Below are positions 18,052 through 27,874 of a stretch of DNA of 64,000 bases, one piece after another (positions within the stretch are counted from its first letter, which is position 1; the number at the start of each line of letters is the position of its first letter). Source of the DNA: Pseudomonas sp. ADAK18. Lineage in GTDB: Bacteria > Pseudomonadota > Gammaproteobacteria > Pseudomonadales > Pseudomonadaceae. The DNA is taken from the NCBI RefSeq assembly GCF_012935695.1, contig NZ_CP052859.1, positions 5,187,001 through 5,251,000 of the forward strand. Direction: 5' to 3'. Position numbers and translations under genes: made by a program. Under the pieces are notes generated by a model, which saw nothing but the letters and a program-made list of their open reading frames with translations, did not search any database and was not told the DNA's origin.

Positions 18052-18152
18052 CTGTAGCCGCTGGCGAAGCCTGCGAACGGCCCGAAGGGACGCTGGATCT
18101 CTAGACCGCTGAAGGCCTTTGGCCTTATCGCAGGCTTCGCCAGCGGCTACAG
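18052..18152. repeat. Palindromic repeat between pilJ and chpA
   Basis: Perfectly complementary 25-base arms (18052-18076 and 18128-18152, beginning CTGTAGCCGCTGGCGAAGCC) enclose a 51-base loop with its own small hairpin (AAGGCC-TTT-GGCCTT). It lies where pilK sits in P. aeruginosa. It could attenuate transcription into chpA. Confidence 0.85.
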
Positions 18153-18169
18153 AATGGCAGGTCATTGCA

Positions 18170-20224
18170 TCAGGGGTCATCCACCTTGCGCGCCGCCGGC
18201 AACGTGAACCCCGACACTGACCGGCGCAACTGACTGGCCATTTTCGCCAGATTACCAATGCTTTCAGCGGTAGCCGTAGAGCCCGACGACGTCTGGCTGG
18301 TGATCTGCTGGATCACGTTCATGGTCAACGAAATCTGCCCCGCCGACGAGGTCTGTTGCTGCGCCGCATTGGAGATGCTCTGGATCAGCGCCGCCAGGGT
18401 TTTCGACACGCCTTCGATCTCTTCCAGCGCTACGCCGGCATCCTGGGCCAGCCGCGCTCCACGCACCACTTCGGTGGTGGTCTGCTCCATGGAGATCACG
18501 GCTTCGTTGGTGTCAGTCTGAATAGCCCGCACCAGGGTTTCGATTTGCCGGGTGGCCGCCGAAGAGCGCTCAGCCAACCGCTGCACTTCATCGGCCACCA
18601 CTGCAAACCCGCGCCCGGCATCGCCGGCCATGCTGGCCTGGATCGCGGCGTTGAGGGCGAGGATGTTGGTCTGGTCCGCGATGTCGTCGATCAGGCTGAC
18701 GATGTCGCCAATTTCCTGGGATGACTCCCCCAAGCGCTTGATGCGCTTGGCGGTGTCTTGGATCTGTTCGCGAATGTTGTCCATGCCGTGGATGGTGTTG
18801 TGCACCACCTCGTTGCCCTTGTTGGCAATCTCCACCGAGCGCTCGGCCACCGCTGAGGATTCGGCGGCGTTGGCCGAAACCTGATCGATGGACTGGGCCA
18901 TCTGGTTGATCGCAGTGGAGGCTTCGGCGATCTGTTGGGCCTGATGCTCCGAGGCCTGGGCCAGGTGCATCGCGGTGGCCTGGGTGTCCTGCACGGCACC
19001 GGCTACCTGGCCGGCGGTGAGGTTGATGGTGGCGACCAGGTCCCGCAGTTGGTCCACGGAATAGTTGATGGAGTCGGCGATGGTGCCGGTGAAGTCTTCG
19101 GTCACCGAGGCGGTGACGGTCAGGTCGCCGTCGGCCAAGTCTTCGATTTCATCCAGCAGGCGCATGATCGCGTTCTGATTACGCTCGTTCTTTTCAGCGG
19201 TTTCACGTAGCTGCCGGTTGGTCTCGCGGACCATCACCAGGCCGATCAGGATGATCGACGCCAGCGCCAGCAAACCCAGAACGTAGCCACCGATGGTGTC
19301 AAACGTGCGCCCACTCGCGAGGTTTTCAAAACCCGTGGCCAGGTGCGAGGCTTCATCGAGCAGGGTTTGCGACAGGCTGAAAATATTGCTCGCCGAGGCG
19401 CGCACCTGGAACAGTTGTGGCGAGGTTTCGAGGATTTCATCCACGGAGCCGGAGACGAATTCAAACAGCTCGGAGATGTCTGCCAAGCGGGCACGAGCGT
19501 CGTGATCCTCAACCTGGGTGATGCGCAGCCCCGCATTGCCCTGGAGCATGCCGTTGAGTACCTGGCCGAAGCGATTGGCGTCGCGACCAAAGGCATCAGC
19601 AGCCTGCACAGCCGTTTCATCACCGGCCAGTACCGTATTCACCGCACCAAGGATCCGTTCGGCCAGCAACGATTGGCGCTGGGCCAACGCCACCTGGCTG
19701 GCCGGTGCGCCCCGTTGCAGCAGGATATCGACGACCTTTTCCGACTCAACCTGCAGTTGCGGGACGGTTTCCGCCAATGTTGCAGCCACTTGATGCAGGG
19801 ACAGTACCGTTTGCTCGCTGGCCAGAATCGCATCGGTGTTTTTCAGCAGCGCTTCCCAGTCGGTCTGTACGGCACGCATTTCCGCGCGTACCTCGCGGGG
19901 CGCCGCCGGCAGGCCGGTGGCCGGGTCACCTTTTTTCAGGTAACTCCAGCGCTGGGCAAAATCGTTTCGCGACTCACCCAGCAGCTTGAACGCGGCGGAT
20001 TTGCCCGCTGCCGCTTCCGTGGCGTTCTTGGCAATACGCTGGGACAACACCCGCAACTCACCGGCATGGCCGATGTACTGCTTGTCATAGGTCGATTGGG
20101 TGTTGAGGTACGCGAAGTTGGCGAACAGCAACATGATGAACACGATCAGCGCGATAAACAGCACGATGATCTGCGACCGACTGCGGGAGGCTTCCTGTGG
20201 TTTGGGGGGCGTGACGGTGCTCAT
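18170..20224 (-). CDS. pilJ: Methyl-accepting chemotaxis protein PilJ
   Basis: The 684-residue chemoreceptor of the Pil-Chp pathway. The start ([10 protein letters not shown]) overlaps the pilI stop as ATGA. Features: a membrane helix at about residues 17-38 ([20 protein letters not shown]), a periplasmic region with two PilJ-type helical sensor repeats (the first with [13 protein letters not shown]), a second helix near 335-355, a HAMP domain, and a signalling hairpin with [20 protein letters not shown]. The [11 protein letters not shown] variant of the usual EAARAGEQGRGF tip is characteristic of PilJ. It is thought to sense pilin or surface contact and to signal through PilI to ChpA. Confidence 0.95.
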   Translation of the reverse strand: MSTVTPPKPQEASRSRSQIIVLFIALIVFIMLLFANFAYLNTQSTYDKQYIGHAGELRVLSQRIAKNATEAAAGKSAAFKLLGESRNDFAQRWSYLKKGDPATGLPAAPREVRAEMRAVQTDWEALLKNTDAILASEQTVLSLHQVAATLAETVPQLQVESEKVVDILLQRGAPASQVALAQRQSLLAERILGAVNTVLAGDETAVQAADAFGRDANRFGQVLNGMLQGNAGLRITQVEDHDARARLADISELFEFVSGSVDEILETSPQLFQVRASASNIFSLSQTLLDEASHLATGFENLASGRTFDTIGGYVLGLLALASIILIGLVMVRETNRQLRETAEKNERNQNAIMRLLDEIEDLADGDLTVTASVTEDFTGTIADSINYSVDQLRDLVATINLTAGQVAGAVQDTQATAMHLAQASEHQAQQIAEASTAINQMAQSIDQVSANAAESSAVAERSVEIANKGNEVVHNTIHGMDNIREQIQDTAKRIKRLGESSQEIGDIVSLIDDIADQTNILALNAAIQASMAGDAGRGFAVVADEVQRLAERSSAATRQIETLVRAIQTDTNEAVISMEQTTTEVVRGARLAQDAGVALEEIEGVSKTLAALIQSISNAAQQQTSSAGQISLTMNVIQQITSQTSSGSTATAESIGNLAKMASQLRRSVSGFTLPAARKVDDP

Positions 20225-20760
20225 ACGGCGACATCCATGAAGCGCGGGGCTTGGGCCAGGGCGAAGGGGCTGAAGACCTGCCACACCTGATCACCCTTGA
20301 ACTGGCCTTGGATAAAGGGGGCACTGGAGGCTTCGTCAACAGTCAACGCAGCGCGTGCCAATAACTCTTGCGCAAAATGCTGCATCCCCACCACCTCATC
20401 CACCAACAGGCCGACAAACACGTCCTGATACTCCACGACCAATACGCGCCGTTGTTTGCGCAGGGTCGACAGTTCGTGGCCGAAAAACCCGCACAGATCG
20501 ATGACCGGCAACAATCGCCCGCGCAGGTTGGCCACGCCCTTGACCCACGGTTTGACCCCGGGCATCAAGGTGCAGCGCGGCTCGTGCAGGACTTCGGCGA
20601 CTTCGCCCATGGGTGCCACGTACCAGTGATCACCCAGCCGGAAGCCGATCCCGCTCCAGCTTTGCACCTGGGTTTCCTGGGAAGGCAAGTCGGCGGCCAA
20701 CAGGCGGCAGCGACGGTCGATGTCCAGCAGCAGCTCGAAGGCGGTTTGCGACTCGGTCAT
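20221..20760 (-). CDS. pilI: CheW-like coupling protein PilI
   Basis: A 179-residue CheW-domain protein that couples PilJ to the kinase ChpA. Typical CheW strands are visible: [20 protein letters not shown] near residue 35 and [18 protein letters not shown] near residue 72, the latter being the conserved GxxNLRGxxxPVxDL motif. It is cytoplasmic with no signal peptide. It follows pilH by 12 bases and overlaps pilJ, so the three are one transcript. Confidence 0.93.
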   Translation of the reverse strand: MTESQTAFELLLDIDRRCRLLAADLPSQETQVQSWSGIGFRLGDHWYVAPMGEVAEVLHEPRCTLMPGVKPWVKGVANLRGRLLPVIDLCGFFGHELSTLRKQRRVLVVEYQDVFVGLLVDEVVGMQHFAQELLARAALTVDEASSAPFIQGQFKGDQVWQVFSPFALAQAPRFMDVAV

Positions 20761-20772
20761 GGGAACGTGCCG

Positions 20773-21138
20773 TCAGCCCGCCAACACCTTGTTCAGGGTG
20801 GCGATCAGGGTGTCTTCGTCCACCGGCTTGGTCAGGTAGTCTTTCGCGCCCTGACGCTCGCCCCAGATCTTGTCGGTTTCCTGATCCTTGGTGGTGATGA
20901 TGATCACCGGGATGTGGCTGGTTTCGGAGTCCTTGGTCAACTGGCGCGTGGCCTGGAAACCGTTGAGGCCCGGCATGACGATGTCCATCAGCACCGCATC
21001 AGGCTTTTTATCACGGGCCAGAGCCACGCCGTCGGCACCGTTTTCGGCCTTGAGGACCTCGTGGCCATGCTTTTCCAGCATGCCGGTCAGTTTGTACATT
21101 TCAGTCGGCGAATCGTCGACGATCAGAACACGTGCCAT
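20773..21138 (-). CDS. pilH: Single-domain response regulator PilH
   Basis: A 121-residue receiver domain. The start MARVLIVDDSPTEMYKL is chosen over an in-frame ATG 12 bases upstream because it matches the usual receiver start. Acidic pocket DD at residues 8-9, phospho-acceptor Asp in VLMDIVMPG, switch Thr in IIITTKD and Lys in YLTKPVDE are all present. No output domain exists. In P. aeruginosa PilH opposes or dampens PilG signalling to the retraction motors. It lies in the pilG-pilH-pilI-pilJ order. Confidence 0.94.
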   Translation of the reverse strand: MARVLIVDDSPTEMYKLTGMLEKHGHEVLKAENGADGVALARDKKPDAVLMDIVMPGLNGFQATRQLTKDSETSHIPVIIITTKDQETDKIWGERQGAKDYLTKPVDEDTLIATLNKVLAG

Positions 21139-21184
21139 GGTTTTCCCCACTACATTGGTAGACGCAAGCGCTCAAGGCTTGCCG

Positions 21185-21592
21185 TCAATGTGCTTGTTCT
21201 ACTGCGGCGAAGCCCGGCACATACGCCTTGATCGCACTCAGCAGTTCTTCCTTGCTAAAAGGTTTGGTCAAAAACTGATCAGAGCCGACGATGCGCCCCT
21301 TGGCCTTGTCGAACAGGCCGTCCTTGGAGGACAGCATGATCACCGGTATCGACTTGAACGCCGGGTTGTTCTTGACCAAGGCGCAGGTCTGATAACCATC
21401 CAGGCGCGGCATCATGATGTCGACAAAGATAATGTGCGGGTGATGGTCAACGATCTTGGCCAGGGCATCGAAACCGTCGATGGCCGTGATGACTTCGCAC
21501 CCTACGTTCTTCAACAGTGTCTCGGCGGTGCGGCGAATCGTTTTCGAATCGTCGATCACCATCACTTTCAAGGCGTTGGAATGCTGTTCCAT
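21185..21592 (-). CDS. pilG: Single-domain response regulator PilG
   Basis: A 135-residue CheY-like protein and first gene of the Pil-Chp transcript. Receiver residues are visible: DDS at the end of strand 1, phospho-Asp in IIFVDIMMPRLDG, Ser in VIMLSSKDG and Lys in FLTKPFS. In P. aeruginosa phospho-PilG promotes pilus extension and raises cAMP through CyaB. A long spacer (about 240 bases) upstream separates it from the divergent gshB, so the promoters of both must be there. Confidence 0.94.
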   Translation of the reverse strand: MEQHSNALKVMVIDDSKTIRRTAETLLKNVGCEVITAIDGFDALAKIVDHHPHIIFVDIMMPRLDGYQTCALVKNNPAFKSIPVIMLSSKDGLFDKAKGRIVGSDQFLTKPFSKEELLSAIKAYVPGFAAVEQAH

Positions 21593-21830
21593 ATCTGCTC
21601 TACCATCGCCACAGCGAATCGGTTTTCGGTGTGTACAGCCGGATGTTGCACAGGACGGGCGCCAAACCCTTGCGATTCAAGGGCTGATACGCCATGGCAG
21701 CCTTTTTAGCACAGACTGGGAAGGCAATCTATCGGCCGACCGGCAAGGTGGTTTTTCCTTGACCCACAACAGCCGCAGCGCCACTCTGACGCCACTTTTA
21801 TGCGCCCTTATTTGCTAGAGGAAATCCCCC

Positions 21831-22784
21831 ATGAGCGTTCGCGTCGGCATTGTCATGGACCCTATCGCCAGCATTTCCTATAAAAAGGATAGCTCGCTGG
21901 CCATGTTGCTGGCCGCCCAGGCCCGCGGCTGGACACTGTTCTATATGGAGCAGCGCGATCTTTACCAGGGCGACGGCGAGGCGCGGGCCCGGATGCGTCC
22001 CTTGCAGGTGTTTGCCAACCCTGAGAAGTGGTTCGAACTGCAAGACGAGGTCGACAGCCCGTTGAGCGACCTGGACGTGATCCTGATGCGCAAGGATCCG
22101 CCATTCGACATGGAGTTTGTCTACTCCACCTACCTGTTAGAGCAGGCCGAGCGCGCTGGCGTACTGATCGTCAACAAGCCCCAAAGCCTGCGTGACTGCA
22201 ATGAAAAGCTGTTCGCCACCCTGTTCCCGCAATGCACGCCGCCGACCTTGGTCAGCCGCCGCAGCGACGTGCTGCGCGAGTTCGCCGCCAAGCACGGTGA
22301 CGTGATCCTCAAGCCGCTGGACGGCATGGGCGGCACCTCGATCTTCCGTCACCGGGTCGGCGACCCGAACCTGTCGGTGATCCTGGAAACCCTGACCGCC
22401 CTCGGTACCCAGCAGATCATGGGCCAGGCCTACCTGCCGGCAATCAAGGACGGCGACAAGCGCATCCTGATGATCGACGGCGAACCCGTGCCTTACTGCC
22501 TGGCGCGCATCCCCGCTGCCGGCGAAACCCGTGGCAACCTGGCGGCCGGTGGGCGTGGCGAAGCACGTCCATTGACCGACAAGGACCGCTGGATCGCCGC
22601 ACAGGTCGGCCCGACGCTGCGGGAAAAAGGTCTGCTGTTTGTAGGCCTAGACGTAATTGGTGAGCATCTCACGGAAATCAACGTCACCAGCCCCACCTGC
22701 ATTCGCGAAATAGACAACGCGTTCGGCACCAATATCGGCGAAATGCTGATGGCGGCGATTGCCGCGAAGCTACAAGCCAAGTGA
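21831..22784 (+). CDS. gshB: Glutathione synthetase
   Basis: A 317-residue ATP-grasp enzyme that joins gamma-glutamylcysteine and glycine. Features: the family start VGIVMDPIASISYKKDSSLA, an ILKPLDGMGGTSIFR ATP-binding loop near residue 160, and C-terminal metal/ATP residues in EINVTSPTCIREID. The length matches the bacterial enzyme. A strong AGAGGAAAT ribosome site precedes the ATG. It is divergent from pilG and is followed after 77 bases by the tonB-like gene, in the order usual for Pseudomonas. Confidence 0.97.
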   Translation: MSVRVGIVMDPIASISYKKDSSLAMLLAAQARGWTLFYMEQRDLYQGDGEARARMRPLQVFANPEKWFELQDEVDSPLSDLDVILMRKDPPFDMEFVYSTYLLEQAERAGVLIVNKPQSLRDCNEKLFATLFPQCTPPTLVSRRSDVLREFAAKHGDVILKPLDGMGGTSIFRHRVGDPNLSVILETLTALGTQQIMGQAYLPAIKDGDKRILMIDGEPVPYCLARIPAAGETRGNLAAGGRGEARPLTDKDRWIAAQVGPTLREKGLLFVGLDVIGEHLTEINVTSPTCIREIDNAFGTNIGEMLMAAIAAKLQAK

Positions 22785-22861
22785 CATAGAACAGCCAGAC
22801 ACAAACCAACATTGCGTTATCATGCCGCACCTGTGAAACGCGCGATGTTGGTTTTCTTGTC

Positions 22862-23761
22862 ATGACGCTCCCGTCCGATCTGCCCCCAGAACTCTCCCAT
22901 AGCGGCGTGCGCCCGGCTGATCGGCTCGGATTTACCCTGTTTCTGGCAGCGTTGATTCACCTGGCTTTGATCCTCGGCCTGGGCTTCACCTTTGCCGAAC
23001 CCAAGCAGATCAGCAAAACCCTGGAAATCACCCTCGCCACCTTCAAGAGCGAAAAGAAGCCGGAAAAGGCTGACTTTCTCGCCCAGGACAATCAGCAAGG
23101 CAGCGGCACCCTGGACAAGAAAGCGGTACCCAAGACCACCGAAGTGGCCCCATTCCAGGACAACAAGGTCAACAAGGTCAAGCCGCCTCCGACGCCCAAG
23201 CCCGAGGTCAAGCAGGCGGCACCCAAGGCTGCCGTCGCCACTATCGCACCCAAGCCGCAAAAAGCCGTGACCCAGCGCGAAAAGGTCAAGACCGAACCCG
23301 CACCCAAAACGTCCGCCCCCGCGTTTGACAGCGAGCAGCTCTCCAGCGAAATCTCCAGCCTGGAAGCGGAACTTGCCAACGAACAACAGCTTTATGCCAA
23401 GCGTCCACGGATTTATCGCCTGAACGCAGCCTCCACCATGCGTGACAAGGGTGCCTGGTATAAGGACGAATGGCGCAAGAAGGTCGAGCGCATCGGCAAC
23501 CTCAACTACCCGGACGAAGCCCGCCGCCAGCAGATCTACGGCAACTTGCGGCTGCTGGTATCGATCAACCGCGACGGTTCGTTGTATGAAGTGTTGGTGC
23601 TGGAATCTTCCGGGCAGCCATTGCTGGACCAGGCTGCACAGCGGATTGTGCGTCTGGCGGCACCGTTTGCGCCGTTTACCGGAGACCTGGCGGACATCGA
23701 CCGCCTGGAAATCATCCGCACCTGGAAGTTCGCCAAGGGTGATCGGCTGTCCAGCAATTGA
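22862..23761 (+). CDS. TonB-family energy transducer
   Basis: This 299-residue protein has the TonB architecture: a short cytoplasmic N-terminus, one membrane helix at about residues 22-43 (LGFTLFLAALIHLALILGLG), a Pro/Lys-rich periplasmic linker (KPPPTPKPEVKQAAPK and similar), and a C-terminal TonB domain with YPDEARRQQIYGNLRLLVSI and DGSLYEVLVLESSGQPLLDQ. It would couple the proton gradient, through ExbB/ExbD not encoded here, to outer-membrane receptors. The gene lies between gshB and algH with no ExbBD or receptor beside it, so its partner is unknown. Some pseudomonads have several TonB proteins; this is the gshB-linked one. Confidence 0.88.
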   Translation: MTLPSDLPPELSHSGVRPADRLGFTLFLAALIHLALILGLGFTFAEPKQISKTLEITLATFKSEKKPEKADFLAQDNQQGSGTLDKKAVPKTTEVAPFQDNKVNKVKPPPTPKPEVKQAAPKAAVATIAPKPQKAVTQREKVKTEPAPKTSAPAFDSEQLSSEISSLEAELANEQQLYAKRPRIYRLNAASTMRDKGAWYKDEWRKKVERIGNLNYPDEARRQQIYGNLRLLVSINRDGSLYEVLVLESSGQPLLDQAAQRIVRLAAPFAPFTGDLADIDRLEIIRTWKFAKGDRLSSN

Positions 23762-23828
23762 TCGCAGTGGCGATTTCCTGCGCATCCCCAGCTTGTCAGT
23801 TCGCCCCTCCAACGCCACACTAGCGGAC

Positions 23829-24398
23829 ATGAAAAATGTCAGCCCGACCTACCTCAAGCACCAATTCCTGATCGCCATGCCCCATATGGCCGACCCGAAC
23901 TTTGCGCAGACCTTGACCTACATCGTCGAGCACACGGCCAATGGTGCCATGGGCCTGGTGGTCAACCGTCCGCAGGACCTGAACCTGGCCGATATCCTTG
24001 AACAATTGCGCCCGGACATCGATCCGCCGGCCGACTGCCAGGACGTACCGATCTACATCGGCGGGCCGGTGCAGACTGACCGGGGTTTTGTCTTGCACCC
24101 TACAGGCCCCACGTTCCAGGCTACGGTGGACCTCGACGGGCTGTCCCTGTCCACCTCCCAGGACATCTTGTTTGCGATTGCCGATGGCATCGGGCCGCAG
24201 CAGAGCCTGATCACCCTCGGTTACGCGGGCTGGGAAGCCGGGCAACTGGAGGCCGAACTGGCCAGTAATGCCTGGCTGACCTGCCCGTTTGATGCTGACA
24301 TCCTGTTCAACACCCCCAGTGAACTGCGCCTGGAAGCGGCTGCGGCCAAGCTGCGGGTCAATCTCAGCCTGTTGACCAGCCAGGCGGGGCACGCCTGA
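23829..24398 (+). CDS. algH: UPF0301 protein AlgH/YqgE
   Basis: A 189-residue cytoplasmic protein of the UPF0301 family. It starts MKNVSPTYLKHQFLIAMPHM, and the family signature NGAMGLVVNRPQ, then YIGGPVQTDRGFVLH and the TLGYAGWEAGQLE segment, are all present. In P. aeruginosa AlgH was named for an effect on alginate; its molecular function is unclear. The frame continues upstream, but nothing there resembles the family. It overlaps ruvX by one base (TGATG), which indicates coupled translation. Confidence 0.93.
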   Translation: MKNVSPTYLKHQFLIAMPHMADPNFAQTLTYIVEHTANGAMGLVVNRPQDLNLADILEQLRPDIDPPADCQDVPIYIGGPVQTDRGFVLHPTGPTFQATVDLDGLSLSTSQDILFAIADGIGPQQSLITLGYAGWEAGQLEAELASNAWLTCPFDADILFNTPSELRLEAAAAKLRVNLSLLTSQAGHA

Positions 24399-24835
24399 TG
24401 GCCTTGCGTCTGATCCTCGGCTTTGACTACGGCACCAAACAGATTGGCGTCGCCGTCGGGCAGGTCATCACTGGCCAGGCCCGCGAGCTGTGTACCCTGA
24501 AAGCCCAGAACGGCGTGCCGGACTGGAACCAAGTGGAAGCCCTGATCAAGGAGTGGAAGCCCGACGCCGTCGTCGTCGGCCTGCCCCTGAACATGGACGG
24601 CACCCCAAGCGACATGTGCCTGCGGGCCGAAAAATTCGCCCGTCGCCTCAATGGCCGCTACAACCTGCCCTTCTATACCCACGACGAACGCCTGACCACC
24701 TTTGAGGCCAAGGGTGAGCGCCGCGACCGGGGCGGGCAGAAAGGCAGCTACCGCGACAACCCGGTGGACGCGATTGCCGCCGCCTTGCTGTTGCAGGGTT
24801 GGCTGGACGAAAACACCGCTTTATTTGAATCCTGA
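24398..24835 (+). CDS. ruvX: RuvX/YqgF family Holliday junction resolvase-like nuclease
   Basis: A 145-residue RNase H-fold protein. It starts [21 protein letters not shown], whose Asp lies in the catalytic strand; [13 protein letters not shown] and [12 protein letters not shown] are the other family motifs, and an Asp in [13 protein letters not shown] completes the acidic site. YqgF proteins act in RNA maturation (16S rRNA 5' processing) and were predicted as resolvases. The gene follows algH without a gap and ends just before a hairpin. Confidence 0.93.
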   Translation: MALRLILGFDYGTKQIGVAVGQVITGQARELCTLKAQNGVPDWNQVEALIKEWKPDAVVVGLPLNMDGTPSDMCLRAEKFARRLNGRYNLPFYTHDERLTTFEAKGERRDRGGQKGSYRDNPVDAIAAALLLQGWLDENTALFES

Positions 24836-24837
24836 CT

Positions 24838-24855
24838 GACGCGGCTTGCCGCGTC
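24838..24855 (+). terminator. Hairpin after ruvX, possible terminator or pyr attenuator
   Basis: GACGCGGC-TT-GCCGCGTC is a perfect 8-base stem with a very short loop, followed by a weak T-rich run (TTCTTACGTTT). It sits between ruvX and pyrR, so it may end the algH-ruvX transcript or affect pyr expression. The T-run is poor, so its strength is doubtful. Confidence 0.5.
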
Positions 24856-24918
24856 TTCTTACGTTTGAGCCCGGACCTTGCCGTCGCCCCCGCCGCGCAA
24901 GGCCTTGAAGGAGCCACC

Positions 24919-25425
24919 ATGAGCCTGCCCAATCCCGCCGAACTGATCAGCCAGATGGCGTTACGCCTCAAGGCCCACCTGGAACACCGCGCCATCAGCG
25001 AACCACGCTTTATTGGCATTCGCACCGGCGGCGTCTGGGTGGCCCAGGCGTTGCTGGAAGAACTGGGCAGCCATTCGCCCCTGGGCACCCTCGACGTATC
25101 CTTCTACCGCGATGACTTCAGCCAGAACGGGCTGCACCCACAAGTCCGTCCGTCGGCCCTGCCTTTCGAGATCGAAGGCCAGCACCTGGTGCTGATCGAT
25201 GACGTCCTGATGAGCGGTCGCACCATCCGCGCCGCCATGAATGAATTGTTCGATTACGGACGCCCGGCCAGCATCACGCTGGTCTGCCTGCTCGACCTGG
25301 ACGCTGGCGAACTGCCCATCAGCCCGGACGTGGTTGGCGCCACACTGTCGCTTGCGGCCAGCCAACGGGTAAAATTGTCCGGTCCCACGCCGCTCGAACT
25401 CGAACTGCAAGACCTTGCCCTTTAA
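24919..25425 (+). CDS. pyrR: PyrR-type uracil phosphoribosyltransferase/regulator
   Basis: A 168-residue PRTase. It starts [20 protein letters not shown], with AAGGAG about 8 bases upstream; longer in-frame starts exist but lack support. The PRPP loop [17 protein letters not shown] near residue 92 is intact. In Bacillus PyrR binds pyr mRNA; in Pseudomonas it heads the pyrR-pyrB-pyrC' operon and its regulatory role is less clear. It is separated from pyrB by 24 bases. Confidence 0.94.
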   Translation: MSLPNPAELISQMALRLKAHLEHRAISEPRFIGIRTGGVWVAQALLEELGSHSPLGTLDVSFYRDDFSQNGLHPQVRPSALPFEIEGQHLVLIDDVLMSGRTIRAAMNELFDYGRPASITLVCLLDLDAGELPISPDVVGATLSLAASQRVKLSGPTPLELELQDLAL

Positions 25426-25449
25426 ACCGCCTTGTAAAGAGTCCCCGCG

Positions 25450-26454
25450 ATGACGCCTCTAGATGCCAAGCGCCCGCTGCAGCTCAATGCTCAGGGCCAG
25501 CTGCGCCACTTCTTGTCCCTCGACGGTTTGCCCCGCGAACTGCTCACCGAAATCCTCGACACCGCTGACTCGTTCCTTGAAGTCGGCGGCCGGGCGGTGA
25601 AAAAAGTCCCGCTGCTGCGCGGCAAAACCATCTGCAACGTGTTCTTCGAGAACTCCACCCGTACCCGCACCACCTTTGAACTGGCAGCCCAGCGGCTGTC
25701 GGCGGATGTGATCACCCTGAACGTCTCGACGTCGTCGGCGAGCAAGGGCGAAACCCTGCTCGACACCCTGCGCAATCTGGAAGCCATGGCCGCCGATATG
25801 TTCGTGGTGCGTCACGGCGACTCCGGTGCCGCGCACTTCATCGCCGAACACGTGTGCCCGCAGGTGGCGATCATCAACGGCGGCGACGGGCGTCACGCCC
25901 ACCCGACCCAAGGCATGCTCGACATGCTGACCATCCGTCGGCACAAGGGCGGCTTTGAAAACCTCTCGGTGGCCATCGTCGGCGACATCCTGCACTCGCG
26001 GGTGGCACGCTCGAACATGCTGGCCCTGAAAACCCTCGGCTGCCCGGACATCCGGGTGATCGCGCCGAAAACCCTGCTGCCCATCGGCATCGAGCAATAC
26101 GGGGTGAAGGTCTACACCGACATGGCCGAAGGCCTGAAAGACGTCGACGTGGTGATCATGCTGCGCCTGCAACGCGAGCGTATGTCCGGCGGTCTGCTGC
26201 CGAGCGAAGGCGAGTTCTACCGCCTGTTCGGCCTGACTACCGCGCGACTGGCCGGCGCCAAGCCGGATGCCATCGTGATGCACCCAGGCCCAATCAACCG
26301 GGGCGTGGAGATTGAGTCGGCGGTGGCCGACGGACCGCAATCGGTGATTCTCAACCAAGTCACCTACGGCATCGCCGTGCGCATGGCCGTGTTGTCCATG
26401 GCCATGAGCGGGCAAACCGCACAACGTCAATTCGAGCAGGAGAACGCCCAGTGA
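25450..26454 (+). CDS. pyrB: Aspartate carbamoyltransferase catalytic subunit
   Basis: A 334-residue ATCase. The carbamoyl-phosphate loop is [16 protein letters not shown] near residue 65; the HVCPQ and [11 protein letters not shown] segments (aspartate/phosphate sites) and the [13 protein letters not shown] loop near residue 278 are present. It catalyses the first committed step of pyrimidine synthesis. The N-terminal extension (about 10 residues beyond Bacillus-type ATCase) and its tie to pyrC' fit class A ATCase, a 480-kDa complex of 6 PyrB and 6 PyrC'. Its stop overlaps the pyrC' GTG start by four bases. Confidence 0.97.
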   Translation: MTPLDAKRPLQLNAQGQLRHFLSLDGLPRELLTEILDTADSFLEVGGRAVKKVPLLRGKTICNVFFENSTRTRTTFELAAQRLSADVITLNVSTSSASKGETLLDTLRNLEAMAADMFVVRHGDSGAAHFIAEHVCPQVAIINGGDGRHAHPTQGMLDMLTIRRHKGGFENLSVAIVGDILHSRVARSNMLALKTLGCPDIRVIAPKTLLPIGIEQYGVKVYTDMAEGLKDVDVVIMLRLQRERMSGGLLPSEGEFYRLFGLTTARLAGAKPDAIVMHPGPINRGVEIESAVADGPQSVILNQVTYGIAVRMAVLSMAMSGQTAQRQFEQENAQ

Positions 26455-27722
26455 AGCTCAGCATTCTCGGCGCCCGAGTCATTGATCCCGCCAGTGGCCT
26501 GGATCAAGTCACCGACCTTCATCTGGAAGCCGGCAAGATCATTGCCATCGGCGCCGCCCCAAGTGGTTTCAGCGCCAGCGAAACCATCGACGCCAAAGGC
26601 CTGGTAGCCGCGCCGGGGCTGGTGGACCTGAATGTCGCCCTGCGCGAACCGGGTTACAGCCGCAAAGGCACGATCGCCAGCGAAACCCGTGCGGCGGCGG
26701 CCGGTGGCGTCACCAGCCTGTGCTGCCCACCGCAGACCAAACCGGTGCTGGACACTTCGGCCGTGACCGAGCTGATCCTCGACCGCGCCCGCGAAGCCGG
26801 CAATTGCAAAGTGTTCCCCATCGGCGCCCTGAGCAAAGGTCTGGACGGCGAACAGCTGGCCGAACTGATCGCCCTGCGCGATGCTGGCTGCGTGGCCTTT
26901 GGCAATGGTCTGGAGAGTTTTCGCAGCACACGCACCCTGTGTCGTGCCCTGGAATATGCAGCCACCTTCGACCTGACGGTGATTTTCCACTCCCAAGACC
27001 GCGACCTCGCCGAAGGCGGCCTGGCCCACGAAGGCGCCACCGCCAGCTTCCTCGGCCTGCCGGGCATCCCGGAAACCGCCGAGACCGTAGCCCTGGCCCG
27101 GGACCTGCTGCTGGTAGAACAAAGCGGCGTACGGGCGCATTTCAGCCAGTTGACCAGTGCCCGGGGCGTGGCCTTGATCGCCCAGGCTCAGGCACGCCGC
27201 TTGCCGGTCACGGCAGATGTGGCGCTGTATCAACTGATTCTGACGGATGAGGCGCTGATCGACTTCTCCAGCCTGTACCACGTGCAACCGCCGCTTCGCA
27301 CCCGCGCAGACCGCGATGGCTTGCGCGCGGCCGTGAAGTCCGGAGTGGTTTCGGCGATTTCCAGCCACCACCAGCCTCACGAACGCGATGCCAAGCTGGC
27401 ACCGTTTGGTGCGACAGAGCCTGGGATCAGCAGTGTCGAACTGTTGCTGCCACTGGCAATGACGTTGGTGGAAGATGGTTTGCTGGACCTGCCGACACTA
27501 CTGGCGCGTCTGAGTGCTGGCCCAGCAGAGGCGCTGCGCCTGCCGGCGGGTAAGCTGGCGGTGGGTTCGGCGGCGGATATCGTGGTGTTTGATCCGGCCA
27601 GTTCCACCGTTGCCGGTGAGCATTGGCTGTCCAAAGGTGAGAATTGCCCGTTCATCGGCCACAGTTTGCCGGCGAATGTGCGGTATACCTTGGTGGATGG
27701 GCGGATCAGCTACCAGGCCTGA
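26451..27722 (+). CDS. pyrC': Dihydroorotase-like protein PyrC', non-catalytic partner of ATCase
   Basis: A 423-residue amidohydrolase-fold protein beginning at GTG ([17 protein letters not shown]). The metal motif of active dihydroorotases, DxHxH, is replaced: positions 59-64 read DLNVAL, so Asn61 and Ala63 stand where the zinc-binding His belong. This is the known condition of PyrC' in Pseudomonas, where the protein has lost activity and instead structurally stabilises ATCase. A functional dihydroorotase must therefore be encoded elsewhere. It ends the pyr operon, followed by a palindromic repeat. Confidence 0.94.
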   Translation: MKLSILGARVIDPASGLDQVTDLHLEAGKIIAIGAAPSGFSASETIDAKGLVAAPGLVDLNVALREPGYSRKGTIASETRAAAAGGVTSLCCPPQTKPVLDTSAVTELILDRAREAGNCKVFPIGALSKGLDGEQLAELIALRDAGCVAFGNGLESFRSTRTLCRALEYAATFDLTVIFHSQDRDLAEGGLAHEGATASFLGLPGIPETAETVALARDLLLVEQSGVRAHFSQLTSARGVALIAQAQARRLPVTADVALYQLILTDEALIDFSSLYHVQPPLRTRADRDGLRAAVKSGVVSAISSHHQPHERDAKLAPFGATEPGISSVELLLPLAMTLVEDGLLDLPTLLARLSAGPAEALRLPAGKLAVGSAADIVVFDPASSTVAGEHWLSKGENCPFIGHSLPANVRYTLVDGRISYQA

Positions 27723-27752
27723 TCACTCACACATCCAATGAGGGCACGGTCC

Positions 27753-27844
27753 AATGTGGGAGCTGGCTTGCCTGCGATGCGGGCGCCTCGGTACATCTGA
27801 TGTACCGAGGTGATGCAATCGCGGGCAAGCCCGGCTCCCACATT
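27753..27844. repeat. REPIN-like repeat after pyrC'
   Basis: Two inverted copies of the GTGGGAGCTGGCTTGCC-type REP (27753 outward and ending at 27844) enclose an inner hairpin, CCTCGGTACAT-CTG-ATGTACCGAGG (27786-27810). It lies between convergent genes, where it may act as a bidirectional terminator or RNA stabiliser. Confidence 0.9.
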
Positions 27845-27874
27845 AACCGCGCCCACATGGGGTCCGTGTGAGGC

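Noticed and set aside
16706..18112. Long plus-strand frame antisense to chpA, and several others under chpA
   Set aside because: High-GC third positions of chpA keep the opposite frames open. The composition (Gln/Arg/His-rich) and lack of any motif argue against coding.
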